From positions 1-64,000 of the forward strand of contig NZ_BMNA01000017.1 of NCBI RefSeq assembly GCF_014646215.1: a stretch of DNA of 64,000 nucleotides. Direction: 5' to 3'. This document shows, in pieces, positions 1 to 9,509 of the stretch. The first letter of the stretch is position 1. Each line of letters starts with the position of its first letter. This DNA is from Nakamurella endophytica (lineage in GTDB: Bacteria > Actinomycetota > Actinomycetes > Mycobacteriales > Nakamurellaceae). The notes below the pieces were generated by a model. That model was not told the DNA's origin and did no database searches. It was given only the letters and a program-made list of their open reading frames with translations. The position numbers were made by a program, and so were the translations under genes.

Positions 1-243
1 ACACCGCCATCGGAGGTCAACCACCCATCACCAGATTGACCAACCTCCCTGGGCAGTACACCTAGGGCTCCCGGCCACGGTCGCCCCGGAGCCGTCCCCA
101 GCGTGCGCGTCAGCGGAACTTCTCCACCAACGGTGGATCTGTCCACAGGGTCCCGGAGAGGCATTGCGCCGTGATCGCCCGGCGCGCACGCTGGCCCGGC
201 CACACCGGATAAGGCGGGGTGCGCGGGATCGAGAGGGGACACG

Positions 244-1206
244 ATGGCGGATCGGTGGCGGGTGTCGGCGGCGGCGGCGTCCGTGCTGGCCGTCCTGCTG
301 ATGGTCGCCGCCTGCGCGAGACCCGGCGGCGCGGCGGCGGTGCCGACCGGTGCGGCCGTCACGGAGCCGTCCTCGAGCGGTGCGGCGTCGGCTCCCCGGG
401 CCGGGGACGCGTCGTCCGGTGCGGTCGGCGCCTCATCGGCGAGGGGCGCACCCGGCTCGGGAGCGCCCGCGTCCCCGGCCGCGTCGCCGGCGTCGTCCGC
501 AGCGGACGGCGCGACGGCGACGGTAGCGACGGGGGTCGGATCCGCATCCGCGCCGACGCACCCACCGGCCGCGGTGTCCACCGGCACGTCCGCGTCCCCG
601 TCACCGACGGAGCCGGGGTGGACCGTCCATGCCTCGCCGGCGGGCCCGTCGGCGTCGCTGCCGCCACCCGGGCAGGACTACCTCCCCTCGTCCTCGTCGA
701 GCGGCTACCCGGTGCCCTCCCTGCCCGGGCCGGATCCGATGCCGGTGTCCAGCGGACCGGAGGGGGACCGGGGGCGCTGGGTGTGGGGGTCTCGGTGGCA
801 GGCCGACGAGGTGTCGATGCGGGGGTGCAGGGGACTCGCACCGGTCGGGTCCGGGCGCGTGACGGTGCAGTTCGACGTCTCCGGTCGGGTGTTGCTCGAC
901 GACGGCGGGGAGCGGGTGGTTGCTCGGTGGGACGCCCGGGACGAGCAGGTCCGGCTCACGCAGATCACCCGGACCCCGCAGGGATGGACCTCGTTCGGCA
1001 CGGACCAGCCTCGGGTGATGGCCGCCGCGGAGGCGCTGCTCGGCCCGACCGCCGGGCCGGTGACCCTCACGCTGGGTGCCGACCACGACCGACTCGTCAC
1101 CACGCGTGCCGAGACCTGCATCGTCTGGCACCCGACGGATTTCTGGGAGACCCACCAGCAAGGCGGCCCGGTGGATCCGACGGGACCGCCCACCACCAGC
1201 CGCTGA
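244..1206 (+). CDS. Ser/Ala/Pro-rich secreted lipoprotein, function unknown
   Basis: The N-terminus has a basic start, a hydrophobic core and a lipobox (LMVAAC, Cys about residue 20), so this is probably a lipoprotein anchored outside the membrane. Residues about 25-170 are low-complexity Ala/Ser/Thr/Pro, a wall-spanning linker type. The last 130 residues form a compact domain beginning at WQADEVSMRGC, with two further cysteines, one in the motif ETCIVW near the end. I do not recognise the family. The ATG at 244 follows GAGAGGGGAC, a good ribosome site. It is convergent with the SDR gene that follows. Confidence 0.75.
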   Translation: MADRWRVSAAAASVLAVLLMVAACARPGGAAAVPTGAAVTEPSSSGAASAPRAGDASSGAVGASSARGAPGSGAPASPAASPASSAADGATATVATGVGSASAPTHPPAAVSTGTSASPSPTEPGWTVHASPAGPSASLPPPGQDYLPSSSSSGYPVPSLPGPDPMPVSSGPEGDRGRWVWGSRWQADEVSMRGCRGLAPVGSGRVTVQFDVSGRVLLDDGGERVVARWDARDEQVRLTQITRTPQGWTSFGTDQPRVMAAAEALLGPTAGPVTLTLGADHDRLVTTRAETCIVWHPTDFWETHQQGGPVDPTGPPTTSR

Positions 1207-1329
1207 CTGCCCGAGACAAGCTGTGGATGAGCAGGTCGCATCCGTCTCAGCCGGGCCCGGCGGGCACCATCAGCACCCCGTAAAGATCGGCGTCCGGCCG
1301 GTGACTCAATGCCCTGGTCGCGTCCCGTC

Positions 1330-2133
1330 TCAGCCAGGGCCGCCGGTCACCGTCAGACCGCCGTCGACGACGAGCGTCTGGCCGGTGATCCAGGCGGCGT
1401 CGGGGGAGGCCAGGAAGGTGACGGCGGCGGCGACGTCCTCCGGCTCGCCCAACCGGCCCAGCGGGTACGCGGCGGCGACCTGGTCCTCGCGGCCCTCGTA
1501 CAGCGCCCGGGCGAAGCGGGTGCGGACGACGGCCGGCGCCACCGCGTTCACCCGCACCGCCGGCGCCAGCTCGACGGCCAGCTGTGCCGCGAGCTGGGCC
1601 ACCGCGGCCTTGCTCACCCCGTACATGCCGATGCCCGGAGCGGGTCGCAGGCCCGCGACCGAGCCGAGCAGGACCACAGCGCCGCCGCGATCGTGCAGGC
1701 CCGACCGGCAGACCGCCCGCACCCAGGACAGCGTGCCCAGCACGTTGACGTCGAGGATCTTGCGGCCGGCGCCCTCGGGCAGGTCGAGCAGCGGCCCGTG
1801 CGCCGGGTTGATGCCCGCGTTGGCCACCAGCACGTCGACCGGCCCGAACCGCTCGGTGGCGGCGGCGATCGTCGCGCGCTGGTGCTTCTCGTCGTCGGCG
1901 TGCCCGGCCACGCCGAGCGCGACCTCCGGACCGCCGAGTGTGGCGACCGCGTCGTCCAGCGGCTGTCGATGCCGGCCGGTGACCACCACCCGCGCGCCCT
2001 CGGCGACGAGTCGCGCCGCCACCGCCAACCCGATGCCGCGGCTGGCTCCGGTCACCACCGCCACCCGACCCGCGAACCGGGACGCGGTGAGCGCGACCGC
2101 GGCCGGTCCTGCACCGGGGAAGTCGGGCGTCAC
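1330..2133 (-). CDS. Short-chain dehydrogenase/reductase (SDR)
   Basis: A classical SDR of 267 residues. The NAD(P)-binding motif TGASRGIG lies near residue 28, NAGI near 105, the catalytic Ser in LLGSVAG and the YxxxK motif as YGVSK. The C-terminal [22 protein letters not shown] segment is typical of the family. It probably oxidises or reduces an acyl or alcohol intermediate; the substrate cannot be read from sequence. The GTG start lies one base after the fadB stop, so it is the third gene of the thiolase/FadB operon and probably serves the same fatty-acid pathway. Confidence 0.9.
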   Translation of the reverse strand: MTPDFPGAGPAAVALTASRFAGRVAVVTGASRGIGLAVAARLVAEGARVVVTGRHRQPLDDAVATLGGPEVALGVAGHADDEKHQRATIAAATERFGPVDVLVANAGINPAHGPLLDLPEGAGRKILDVNVLGTLSWVRAVCRSGLHDRGGAVVLLGSVAGLRPAPGIGMYGVSKAAVAQLAAQLAVELAPAVRVNAVAPAVVRTRFARALYEGREDQVAAAYPLGRLGEPEDVAAAVTFLASPDAAWITGQTLVVDGGLTVTGGPG

Positions 2134-2134
2134 G

Positions 2135-4399
2135 TCAGGACGGGAGTGTGCCGACGCCCGGCGGGTGAAAGCGGCGTCCGGTCACCCGTTCCGACACGCC
2201 GGTCCGATCCAGGTACGGGGTGATGCCGCCCAGCCAGAACGGCCACCCGGCGCCGGTGAGCAGCGCGAGGTCGATGTCCGCCGCATCCGCGACCACGCCC
2301 TCGTCGAGCATCAGCCGGGCCTCCTCGGCGAGCGCGTCCAGCGCCCGGTCGCGGACCTGCTGTTCGGTCGACCCCAGGTCGCCGCGCTGCCACAGCGCGG
2401 CGATCTCGGGATCCAGTCCCTGCTCGCCGGTCTCGTCCCAGGCCACCAGGGTGCGGAACCCGCCGTCGACGATGCGGCGCAGGTTGTCCGACACCGGGAA
2501 GCGGTCGCCGAACGCCTCGTGCAGCGTCTCGGTCACGTGCAGCGCCACTGCCGGGCCCACCAGTTGCAGCAGCATGATCGGCGTCATCGGCAGCCCGAGC
2601 GGCGCGAGCGCGCGGTCGGCGACCGCCGGGTCGGTGCCTTCGTCGATGGCGGCGATGATCTCGCCCATGAACCGGGTGAGCAGCCGGTTCACCACGAACG
2701 CCGGTGCGTCGGCGGTGATCACCGGCCCCTTCTTGAGCTTCCGCGCCAGGTCGAGCGCGGTCGCGACCGCCACGTCCGACGTCGCGGGCGAGCGCACCAC
2801 TTCCACCAGGGGCAGCACCGAGATCGGATTGAAGAAGTGGAAGCCGACCACCCGTTCCGGGTGGCGCAGCTCGGCCGACATGGCGGCGATCGACAGCGAC
2901 GAGGTGTTCGTGGCCAGCAGCGCGTCCGGCGTCACCACCTCCTCCAGCGCCGCCAACACCGTCCGCTTGACCGACAGCTCCTCGAACACCGCTTCGATGA
3001 CGACGTCCGCGTCCGAGAACGCTTGGTAGTCGAGCGATCCGGTGACCAGCGCGGTCAACCGGTTCGCCTCGTCGGCGGTGGCCCGGCCCTTCGCGGCCCG
3101 CTCGGCGATCTTCCGGTGCACCCCGGCCACGCCGCGATCGAGACGGGCCTGGTCGACGTCGGTCAGCACCACCGGCACGTGCAGCCGCTGCGCGAACAGC
3201 AGCGCGATCTGCCCGGCCATCAGCCCGGCCCCGACGACACCGACCTTCGTGATCGGCCGCGGCGACACGCCGTCCGGCGCGCCGACCGGGCGGCGCGCCC
3301 GCTTCTGGGTCAGGTCGAACGCGTAGAGCCCCGCGCGGAACTCCTCCGACAGGATCAGGTCCGCCAGGGCGTCGGCCTCCGCTGCCAGACCGGTGTCCAG
3401 GTCCTCGGTGCGGGCGGCGGCGATCCGTTCGAGGGCCCGGTAGGGGGACCGCGCCGCGCCGTGGGTCCGCATGTCGGCGACGATCCGCCCGCGTTCCAGC
3501 GCCGCGTCCCACGCCGGGGCGTGCCCGGCCGCGGTCCAGTCGGTGCGCGGCACCGTGACCGCGCCGGACACCACGCCCGCCGCCCAGGCCAGGGACTGCT
3601 CAAGGTAGTCCGCCGGATCGAGCACCACGTCGACCAGCCCGAGCCGGGCCGCGTCCCGGGGCCGGAGCATCCGGTTGGTGTCCAGCGGGTTCTCGACGAC
3701 CACCGTCACCGCGTTCTCGGGGCCCACCAGGCGGGGCAGCAGCTGGGTGCCGCCCCAGCCGGGCAGGATGCCCAGGAAGACCTCGGGCAGCGCCAGCATC
3801 GCCGCGTTGCCGGCCAGGGTCCGGTAGTGGCAGGCCAGTGCCAGCTCCACGCCGCCACCGAGCGCCGCTCCGTTGACGAAGGCGAACGTCGGCACCGGGC
3901 TGTCGTGCAGCCGGCGGAAGGTGGAGTGCCCCAGAACGGCGACCTCGCGCGCCGTCTCGCGATCGGGAATCGCGCCGATCTGCGACAGGTCCGCGCCCAC
4001 TGCGAACACGAACGGCTTGCCGGTGACGGCGATGGCGGCAGGCGCGGCGGCGAAGGCCTCGTCCAGTGCCCGGTTCAGCGACGCCAGGCCCTGCGGGCCG
4101 AAGGTCGACGGCCGGGTGTGATCCTTGCCGTTGTCCAGGGTGATGAGCGCGATACGCCCGGCAAGTCCGGGGACCCGGACCAGGCGGGTGACGGCACGGG
4201 TGACCACCTCGGGACGGACGCCCGGGGACCGGCCGGCGCCGGCGGACGCCGGGTCGGTGGCGCTCGACACAGTGTCGGGGGCTGCGGTCGCCGGGGCGGT
4301 GTCTGGGGCGGTCCCCGGGGCGGCGTCCGTGGCTCTATCCGTGGCGCCTGCCGAACCGGCGGGTGCCTGCGGCACCGGCACCTCCATGCCGGCGGTCAC
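2135..4399 (-). CDS. fadB: Multifunctional enoyl-CoA hydratase / 3-hydroxyacyl-CoA dehydrogenase (FadB/FadJ type)
   Basis: At 754 residues it has the full trifunctional alpha-subunit layout. An Ala/Thr/Asp/Pro-rich extension of about 55 residues comes first. The crotonase domain follows ([15 protein letters not shown] oxyanion region, then [14 protein letters not shown]). The Rossmann dehydrogenase domain starts at [12 protein letters not shown] and carries the catalytic His in [15 protein letters not shown]. Two C-terminal 3HCDH helical domains complete it. It carries out the middle two steps of beta-oxidation with the thiolase upstream. The GTG start overlaps the thiolase stop by 4 bp (GTGA). 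An alternative ATG lies at 4387. Confidence 0.93.
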   Translation of the reverse strand: MTAGMEVPVPQAPAGSAGATDRATDAAPGTAPDTAPATAAPDTVSSATDPASAGAGRSPGVRPEVVTRAVTRLVRVPGLAGRIALITLDNGKDHTRPSTFGPQGLASLNRALDEAFAAAPAAIAVTGKPFVFAVGADLSQIGAIPDRETAREVAVLGHSTFRRLHDSPVPTFAFVNGAALGGGVELALACHYRTLAGNAAMLALPEVFLGILPGWGGTQLLPRLVGPENAVTVVVENPLDTNRMLRPRDAARLGLVDVVLDPADYLEQSLAWAAGVVSGAVTVPRTDWTAAGHAPAWDAALERGRIVADMRTHGAARSPYRALERIAAARTEDLDTGLAAEADALADLILSEEFRAGLYAFDLTQKRARRPVGAPDGVSPRPITKVGVVGAGLMAGQIALLFAQRLHVPVVLTDVDQARLDRGVAGVHRKIAERAAKGRATADEANRLTALVTGSLDYQAFSDADVVIEAVFEELSVKRTVLAALEEVVTPDALLATNTSSLSIAAMSAELRHPERVVGFHFFNPISVLPLVEVVRSPATSDVAVATALDLARKLKKGPVITADAPAFVVNRLLTRFMGEIIAAIDEGTDPAVADRALAPLGLPMTPIMLLQLVGPAVALHVTETLHEAFGDRFPVSDNLRRIVDGGFRTLVAWDETGEQGLDPEIAALWQRGDLGSTEQQVRDRALDALAEEARLMLDEGVVADAADIDLALLTGAGWPFWLGGITPYLDRTGVSERVTGRRFHPPGVGTLPS

Positions 4400-5676
4400 C
4401 GGTCACCACCGGCCGCACCGGTGGCGCTCTCGGCGGCGCTCTCGGCGACACCGTCGTGGCCGGCGTCCCCGGGACCGCCCGTGCAGTGCGGGTTCTCCCA
4501 CACCACGGTGCCGCCCATGCCGAGCCCGACACACATCGTCGTCAACCCGTACCGGACCTCGGGGCGCTCGGCGAACTGCCGGGCGAGCTGCGTCATGAGC
4601 CGGACCCCGGAGGAGGCCAACGGGTGTCCGAGCGCGATGGCGCCGCCGTACGGGTTGACGCGCTCGTCGTCGTCGGCGATGCCGAAGTGGTCGGTGAACG
4701 CCAGCACCTGGACGGCGAACGCCTCGTTGATCTCGATCAGCCCGATGTCGTCGATCCCGAGACCGGCCTTGCCGAGCGCCTTCACGGTCGCAGGGATCGG
4801 CCCGGTGCCCATCGTCTCCGGATCCACGCCGGCGAACGCCCAGGACACCATGCGCATCCGCACCGGCAACCCGAGCTCGGCGGCCACCTCCGCCGACGCG
4901 AGCAGGCAGCCGGTCGCACCGTCGGTCAACCCGGAGCTGTTGCCGGCGGTGACCCGGCCGTGCGGGCGGAACGGCGTCCGCAGGGTGGCCAGCGTCTCCG
5001 GCGTGGTGCCGGGGCGGGGCAGCTCGTCGGCCATCGCCAGATCCCAGCCGTTCGCCGACGACCGGGCGGCGACCGGCACCAGGTCGGGTTCGATCTGCCC
5101 GTTGGCCAGCGCCTTGGCGTACCGCTCCTGGCTGGCCACGGCGTAGGCGTCGGCGCGCTCCCGGGTCAGCTGCGGGTACCGGTCGTGCAGATTCTCCGCG
5201 GTGGCGCCCATCACCAGCGCCGACGGGTCCACCAGCCGGTCGGCGACGAACCGCGGGTTCGGGTCCGCGCCCTCGCCCATCGGGTGATGTCCCATGTGCT
5301 CCACGCCGCCGGCGATCACGACGTCGTACGCGCCCGCCACGATGCCCGACGCGACCGAGGTGACGGCGGTCATCGCCCCGGCACACATCCGGTCGATGGC
5401 AAACCCCGGCACGGTGCGGGGGAGACCGGCCAGCAGCGCGGCCGTCCGGCCGATGGTCAGTCCCTGGTCGCCGATCTGCGTGGCGGCGGCGACGGCCACC
5501 TCGTCGACCCGCTCGGGCGGCAGCTCCGGGTGCCGCCGGAGCAGCTCCCGGATCACCTTGACCATCAGGTCGTCGGACCGGTTCTCGGCGAACTGGCCCT
5601 TCTCGCCGGCGCGGCCGAACGGGGTACGGACGCCCTCGACGAAGACGACGTCGCGCAGCGTGCGGGGTGTGCTCAC
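4396..5676 (-). CDS. fadA: Acetyl-CoA acyltransferase (thiolase)
   Basis: The protein is a 426-residue thiolase. The nucleophilic Cys is in DRMCAGAMTAV, NEAFAVQVLAF provides the active-site Asn/Glu loop, GGAIALGHPLASSG the catalytic His, and CVGLGMG the second Cys. It cleaves 3-ketoacyl-CoA as the last step of beta-oxidation and should pair with the FadB homologue it overlaps. I chose the GTG at 5676 (product VSTPRTLRDVVF) because GGAGG sits six bases upstream. The frame is open back to 5727, but that extension has no ribosome site. First gene of the operon. Confidence 0.92.
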   Translation of the reverse strand: MSTPRTLRDVVFVEGVRTPFGRAGEKGQFAENRSDDLMVKVIRELLRRHPELPPERVDEVAVAAATQIGDQGLTIGRTAALLAGLPRTVPGFAIDRMCAGAMTAVTSVASGIVAGAYDVVIAGGVEHMGHHPMGEGADPNPRFVADRLVDPSALVMGATAENLHDRYPQLTRERADAYAVASQERYAKALANGQIEPDLVPVAARSSANGWDLAMADELPRPGTTPETLATLRTPFRPHGRVTAGNSSGLTDGATGCLLASAEVAAELGLPVRMRMVSWAFAGVDPETMGTGPIPATVKALGKAGLGIDDIGLIEINEAFAVQVLAFTDHFGIADDDERVNPYGGAIALGHPLASSGVRLMTQLARQFAERPEVRYGLTTMCVGLGMGGTVVWENPHCTGGPGDAGHDGVAESAAESATGAAGGDR

Positions 5677-5806
5677 GGCTGTCCTCCACCACTGGATCGG
5701 TGCGCCGGCCGGTGTCCCTGTGGCCACCGGCGGCCCGGCCCGGTCGTCGCGGCGGCCGTGTCCGGAGGCCGCGGCAGGGCCGACGCGGCGATGCTACCCA
5801 AGAACC

Positions 5807-5819
5807 TACTCGTCGGTAA
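5807..5819. promoter_or_regulatory. Possible TetR-type operator upstream of the fadA-fadB-SDR operon
   Basis: On the minus strand the site reads TTACCGACGAGTA, a near-palindrome of the TTAC...GTAR form. It lies about 130 bp upstream of fadA, between the RNase D stop and the thiolase start, and the surrounding sequence is locally AT-richer. Such sites are common before actinobacterial beta-oxidation operons. The identity of the regulator is not visible. Confidence 0.3.
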
Positions 5820-5820
5820 C

Positions 5821-7302
5821 TTAGCCGGCCGCGGGCGCGGGCGCCGCCTGCAGCGCAGCGGCGATCGGAGCGGCGGTCAGCGCCACCTGCCAGGGCCTGG
5901 CCCCGCCGGTGCGCAGCCGCTCGGCCACCCGCCGGACCACGGGATCGGCCGCCCCCGGCACGTCGGCGGTGTCGACGGTGTCGACGGTGTCGACGGTGTC
6001 AGCAGTGTCGGCGGTGTCAGCGGTGTCAGCGGTCGACGCGTCCGACCCGGCCCCGTCCGCCGGAGCCGCCCCGTCGGAGGCGTCCACACGGAGACCAGAA
6101 CCGGAACCGTCCTCCGCCGCGCCGACGCCGTGAGCTCCAGGCCCCCCGCCGCCGGCCGGCGCGTCCGGCGACAGGATCTCGGTGCCGGCGGACCAGACGA
6201 GCCGGCGCACCAGGTCGGGGGCCAGCAGGTTCTCCACCGGCAGCCCGCCCTGTTCGGCGACCAGGGCGAGCGCCGCGCGGACCCCTTGCAGCCGGGCCGC
6301 GGCGGCCGGGTCCTTGGTGGACCAGCGGCCGGGCGGGGGTGGCCCATCGGAGGGCAGCGTGACGGTGGGCAGCTGCGCCGCCGGCAGCCGCAGGGCCCGG
6401 TCGATCGCCTCCCACCAGAGCGTCGCCTGGCGTCGCTGCACCCGCCCGGAGAAGACCGGCAGGGCCACCAGGTCCGCCGGCGAGGACGGCCGCGCCTGCG
6501 CGGCCGCGACGATGGCCGAGTCCGGCAGCACCCGGTGCGGTGCCAGGTCGCGGCGGCGCGCCAGGGCATCGCGGGCCAGCCACAGCTCCCGCACCACCGC
6601 GAGCACCCGCCGGTCGTGCAGCCGGTGGATGCCGGACGTGCGGCGCCATGGGTCGACGCGCGGCTCGGCCGGCGGCGCGGCGACGATCGCCGCGAACTCC
6701 TGCTGCGCCCACTCGGTCTTGCCCTGCCGCTCGAGCAGATCGGCCATGGCGTCGCGGAGCTCCAGCAGGACCTCGACGTCCAGAGCGGCGTAGTCCAGCC
6801 AGGCCTGCGGCAGCGGGCGGGTCGACCAGTCCGCGGCGCCGTGCCCCTTGGCCAGCCCCAACCCCAGCATCTGCTCGACCAGCGGACCCAGCCCCACCCG
6901 CGGCAGCCCGGCGAGCCGGCCCGCGAGCTCCGTGTCGAACAGCCGGCGGGGTCGGATGCCGATCTCGGCCAGGCACGGCAGGTCCTGGTTCGCCGCGTGG
7001 AGCACCCACTCGGACCGGGACAGCGGCTCGTCGAGCACGCTCAGGTCGCCGAGCGCGATCGGGTCGAACAGCGCGGTTCCGAGGTCGGCACGCCGCAACT
7101 GCACCAGGTACGCCCGCGACCCGTAGCGGAAGCCCGAGGCCCGCTCGGCGTCCAACGCCACCGGCCCGCCGGGCGTGGCCAGCCGGCGTGCCCAGTCGGC
7201 CAGCACCACCGGGTCGGTGATCGGCTGCAGGTGCCCGTCCCGGGGGACGAGCAGCGGCACGACCGTGGAGGTGTCCTCGCCGTCGTCCGCCGTCTGGGTC
7301 AC
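5821..7302 (-). CDS. rnd: Ribonuclease D (DEDDy 3'-5' exonuclease) with HRDC domain
   Basis: The exonuclease motifs are DAERASGFRYG (DxE), NQDLPCLAEIG (D) and YAALDVEVLLEL (YxxxD), so the metal-binding DEDDy set is complete. A segment starting KTEWAQQEF and an HRDC-like helical domain follow. It should trim 3' ends of structured RNAs. The C-terminal half contains an unusual low-complexity insert of about 90 residues rich in Asp/Thr/Ala, encoded by a tandem repeat. I place the start at the GTG giving VTQTADDGED. The frame is open further upstream, but that would run into the LuxR gene, and no strong ribosome site separates the candidates. Next to a DUF3000 gene, as in many actinobacteria. Confidence 0.87.
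   Translation of the reverse strand: MTQTADDGEDTSTVVPLLVPRDGHLQPITDPVVLADWARRLATPGGPVALDAERASGFRYGSRAYLVQLRRADLGTALFDPIALGDLSVLDEPLSRSEWVLHAANQDLPCLAEIGIRPRRLFDTELAGRLAGLPRVGLGPLVEQMLGLGLAKGHGAADWSTRPLPQAWLDYAALDVEVLLELRDAMADLLERQGKTEWAQQEFAAIVAAPPAEPRVDPWRRTSGIHRLHDRRVLAVVRELWLARDALARRRDLAPHRVLPDSAIVAAAQARPSSPADLVALPVFSGRVQRRQATLWWEAIDRALRLPAAQLPTVTLPSDGPPPPGRWSTKDPAAAARLQGVRAALALVAEQGGLPVENLLAPDLVRRLVWSAGTEILSPDAPAGGGGPGAHGVGAAEDGSGSGLRVDASDGAAPADGAGSDASTADTADTADTADTVDTVDTVDTADVPGAADPVVRRVAERLRTGGARPWQVALTAAPIAAALQAAPAPAAG
5962..6036. repeat. In-frame 9-bp tandem repeat inside the RNase D gene
   Basis: About eight copies of a 9-bp unit close to GTCGACGGT or GTCAGCGGT, encoding (D-T-A/V) triplets on the minus strand. 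The unit length keeps the frame, so copy-number change would only lengthen or shorten the linker before the last domain. Confidence 0.85.
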
Positions 7303-7427
7303 CCGGCCATTCTGGGCGTCGACGGCCGGCGGCGCGTCACCGACCCGCGGCGGACGCGTGACCCCGGTGGTGACGTCCTCCGCGGCGAGGGTCGCGGGCC
7401 GGGGTGCGGACACCCCGGCCCGGGTGG

Positions 7428-8099
7428 TCAGGAGATGACCCCCGCGCGCATGGCCAGCGCGACCATGTGTGCGCGGTCGCCGGTGCCCAGCTTGCGGCCG
7501 ATCCGCGCCAGGTGGCTCTTGACGGTCAGCGCGGACAGCGAGAGCTGGTCGCCGATCCACTTGTTGGACCGGCCGTCGGCCACCAGCCGGATGACCTCGA
7601 TCTCGCGCGACGACAGGTCGTGGATCGAGTGCGGGATGGTGGCGGCGGCCGGGTTCGCCCGGCGGCCGATCAGCACGCCGTTCACCCCGGCGCCGACGGC
7701 GTCGATGACCGGGCCGATCTCGGCGGTCGGCGCGAGGGCCAGCACCCTGGTCCACCCGGCGCTCCGCAGCGACTCGATCATCCGGACGGTGTCCGCGCCG
7801 TTGGCCAGGCTGACCAGAGCCAGGTCGCCACGCTCGCCGCGGCCGGTGAGCTCCTCCACGGCGGCCAGCGAGCCGGCGACCAGCACCGAGCCGATGCCGA
7901 CCTCGGTCAGTCCGGTCTGCAGCGGCTCACGGGTGGACCGGTCCGGGTCCACGATCAGGACGGTGGTGTTCCGCAGGACGTCGCCGCCGGTGTCGAGCAC
8001 CGGGCCGCGCTGGGTCGGCAGCAGGGTGCCGACGGACGGTAGTTCCTCCGTGGAACGGATCGGGGAGGACGTGTCCACCCCGAGCAACGCAGCATTCAT
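7428..8099 (-). CDS. LuxR-family regulator with a degenerate receiver domain
   Basis: The protein has 223 residues. The C-terminal HTH is clear (LSSREIEVIRLVADGRSNK, then LTVKSHLARIGRKLG). The N-terminal half folds like a response-regulator receiver (TTVLIVDPDRS at its start), but the strand that should carry the phosphorylated Asp reads LALVSLANG, with Ser in its place. It is therefore probably not controlled by phosphorylation in the usual way. I chose the ATG at 8099 because GGGAGG lies four bases upstream; the frame is open to 8174. It sits between RNase D and DUF3000, with no kinase adjacent. Confidence 0.85.
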   Translation of the reverse strand: MNAALLGVDTSSPIRSTEELPSVGTLLPTQRGPVLDTGGDVLRNTTVLIVDPDRSTREPLQTGLTEVGIGSVLVAGSLAAVEELTGRGERGDLALVSLANGADTVRMIESLRSAGWTRVLALAPTAEIGPVIDAVGAGVNGVLIGRRANPAAATIPHSIHDLSSREIEVIRLVADGRSNKWIGDQLSLSALTVKSHLARIGRKLGTGDRAHMVALAMRAGVIS

Positions 8100-8298
8100 G
8101 GCGCCTCCCGACTGAAGCGGCCCACGATGGCAGGGGTGTGCCGACGTCGCACGTGTCCCCGAACACTTCACCACCGTCGACCTGTGTGGTGGGACGTCCT
8201 ACCCGTTGTCCCGACGATCGGACGTCCCGGTGTCCAGTGTCGTTGTCCGGGCAGGAGCGGGTCAAGCACACGATGTGGCGAATGTTGACGAACAGTAA

Positions 8299-8916
8299 TC
8301 AGGGCACGCGTACGTTCGAGGGACCGCTTCGGCCGATCGCCGCCACACCCTCCGGCGGAAGACCCGCGGCGACAGCGAGTAAGTCCCCGAAGCTCTGCAG
8401 ATGGGCGCCCACGTCCCGTCCGGCCACCGTCCAGGACGCCCGTATCTCCAGGTCATCGTTGCGATGCGGGCCGGCGATGTCGCCGAAGCGGGTCGACGAC
8501 GTGGCGGTGACGGTGCCACCGAGAGCGACCATCTCCGCGGCGCGGCCCTCGAGGCAGTCCGTCAACCAACTCCACGCGACGTCCGGCAGCAGAGGGTCGC
8601 GAGCCAGTTCGGGCTCCATTTCGGCCGACAGGAACACTACGATCCGTAGCGTTCCGTCCCAGGCCGCTAGGCCGTTCGGGTCATGCAGGAGGACGAACCG
8701 GCCGCTGGCGGACTCCGGACGCTCGTCGCTCGGGGCGACCTGGGCGGACAGGGCATGGCTGAACGGGGCCAGCTTGGCGGGCGCCGGCAGCGGCGAGACC
8801 TCGACCTCGGGACGCAGCCTGGCGGCCTGCAACTGGGCCACCGCGTCACCGAACTCGGCCGGCACCAGGGGCACCGGCACATCGGCGGCGCCGCCGGGGA
8901 CGGTCGAGAACGACAT
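8299..8916 (-). CDS. DUF3000 family protein
   Basis: The 205-residue protein matches the actinobacterial DUF3000 family: FSHALSAQV, DPNGLAAWDGTLRIVVFLSAEMEP and the WSWLTDCL segment. It is cytoplasmic, with no signal or membrane segment. Function unknown. Its neighbourhood with RNase D is conserved in actinobacteria. Confidence 0.85.
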   Translation of the reverse strand: MSFSTVPGGAADVPVPLVPAEFGDAVAQLQAARLRPEVEVSPLPAPAKLAPFSHALSAQVAPSDERPESASGRFVLLHDPNGLAAWDGTLRIVVFLSAEMEPELARDPLLPDVAWSWLTDCLEGRAAEMVALGGTVTATSSTRFGDIAGPHRNDDLEIRASWTVAGRDVGAHLQSFGDLLAVAAGLPPEGVAAIGRSGPSNVRVP

Positions 8917-9043
8917 GGACGGACCTTAGGACGACACACCGACAGCCACGCGGATCCGACTCGCCGGGACCGCCGCACCGGGCACGTGGGCGAGAGCGGA
9001 CCGAGGATCCGCGGTCGGGGCGGAGCGCGGGTGCCGGCTCCGG

Positions 9044-9454
9044 TCAGCCGGTCGCCGGCTCCAGCCGGAGTGCCACGGAGTTGATGCACCACCGCTGGTC
9101 GGTGGGGGTGTCGTAGCCCTCGCCGGTGAAGACGTGTCCCAGGTGCGAGTCGCAGCTGGCGCAGCGGACCTCGGTGCGGACCGTGCCGAAGCTGCGGTCG
9201 GTGACCAGGACGACGTTGTCGTCGGCGGTCGGCGCGTAGAAGCTCGGCCAGCCGCAGTGCGAGGCGAACTTGGTCTCGGAGCGGAACAGCTCGGCGCCGC
9301 AGGCGCGGCAGTGGTAGACGCCGACGGTCTCGGTGTCGGTGTACTCACCGGTGTACGGGCGCTCGGTCGCCGCCTGGCGGAGCACCGCGTACGCCGCCGG
9401 ATCGAGCTCCCGCCGCCACTCGTCCTCGGTCTTGGTCACCTTCGTGCTGGCCAT
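9044..9454 (-). CDS. msrB: Peptide-methionine (R)-S-oxide reductase MsrB
   Basis: A 136-residue MsrB. Four zinc cysteines are present as two CxxC pairs (C49/C52 and C98/C101). The catalytic Cys is C123 in RWCINSVAL, and HCGWPSFY is the substrate-binding segment. It reduces methionine-R-sulfoxide in proteins. The ATG at 9454 starts MASTKVTKTEDEW; an upstream extension in the same frame is not conserved-looking. Monocistronic. Confidence 0.95.
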   Translation of the reverse strand: MASTKVTKTEDEWRRELDPAAYAVLRQAATERPYTGEYTDTETVGVYHCRACGAELFRSETKFASHCGWPSFYAPTADDNVVLVTDRSFGTVRTEVRCASCDSHLGHVFTGEGYDTPTDQRWCINSVALRLEPATG

Positions 9455-9509
9455 GCCACGACGGTACGCGGGCGCCGGCCCGACGACCCCGGCCGGCGGG
9501 GACCGCGGG

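Noticed and set aside
1076-5146. Very long plus-strand frame opposite the fadA/fadB/SDR genes
   Set aside because: It is the Arg/Pro/Ala-rich antisense shadow of three well-recognised genes; no domain is readable in it.
5962-6036. Tandem repeats as a CRISPR array
   Set aside because: Unit of 9 bp, no spacers, inside a coding frame.
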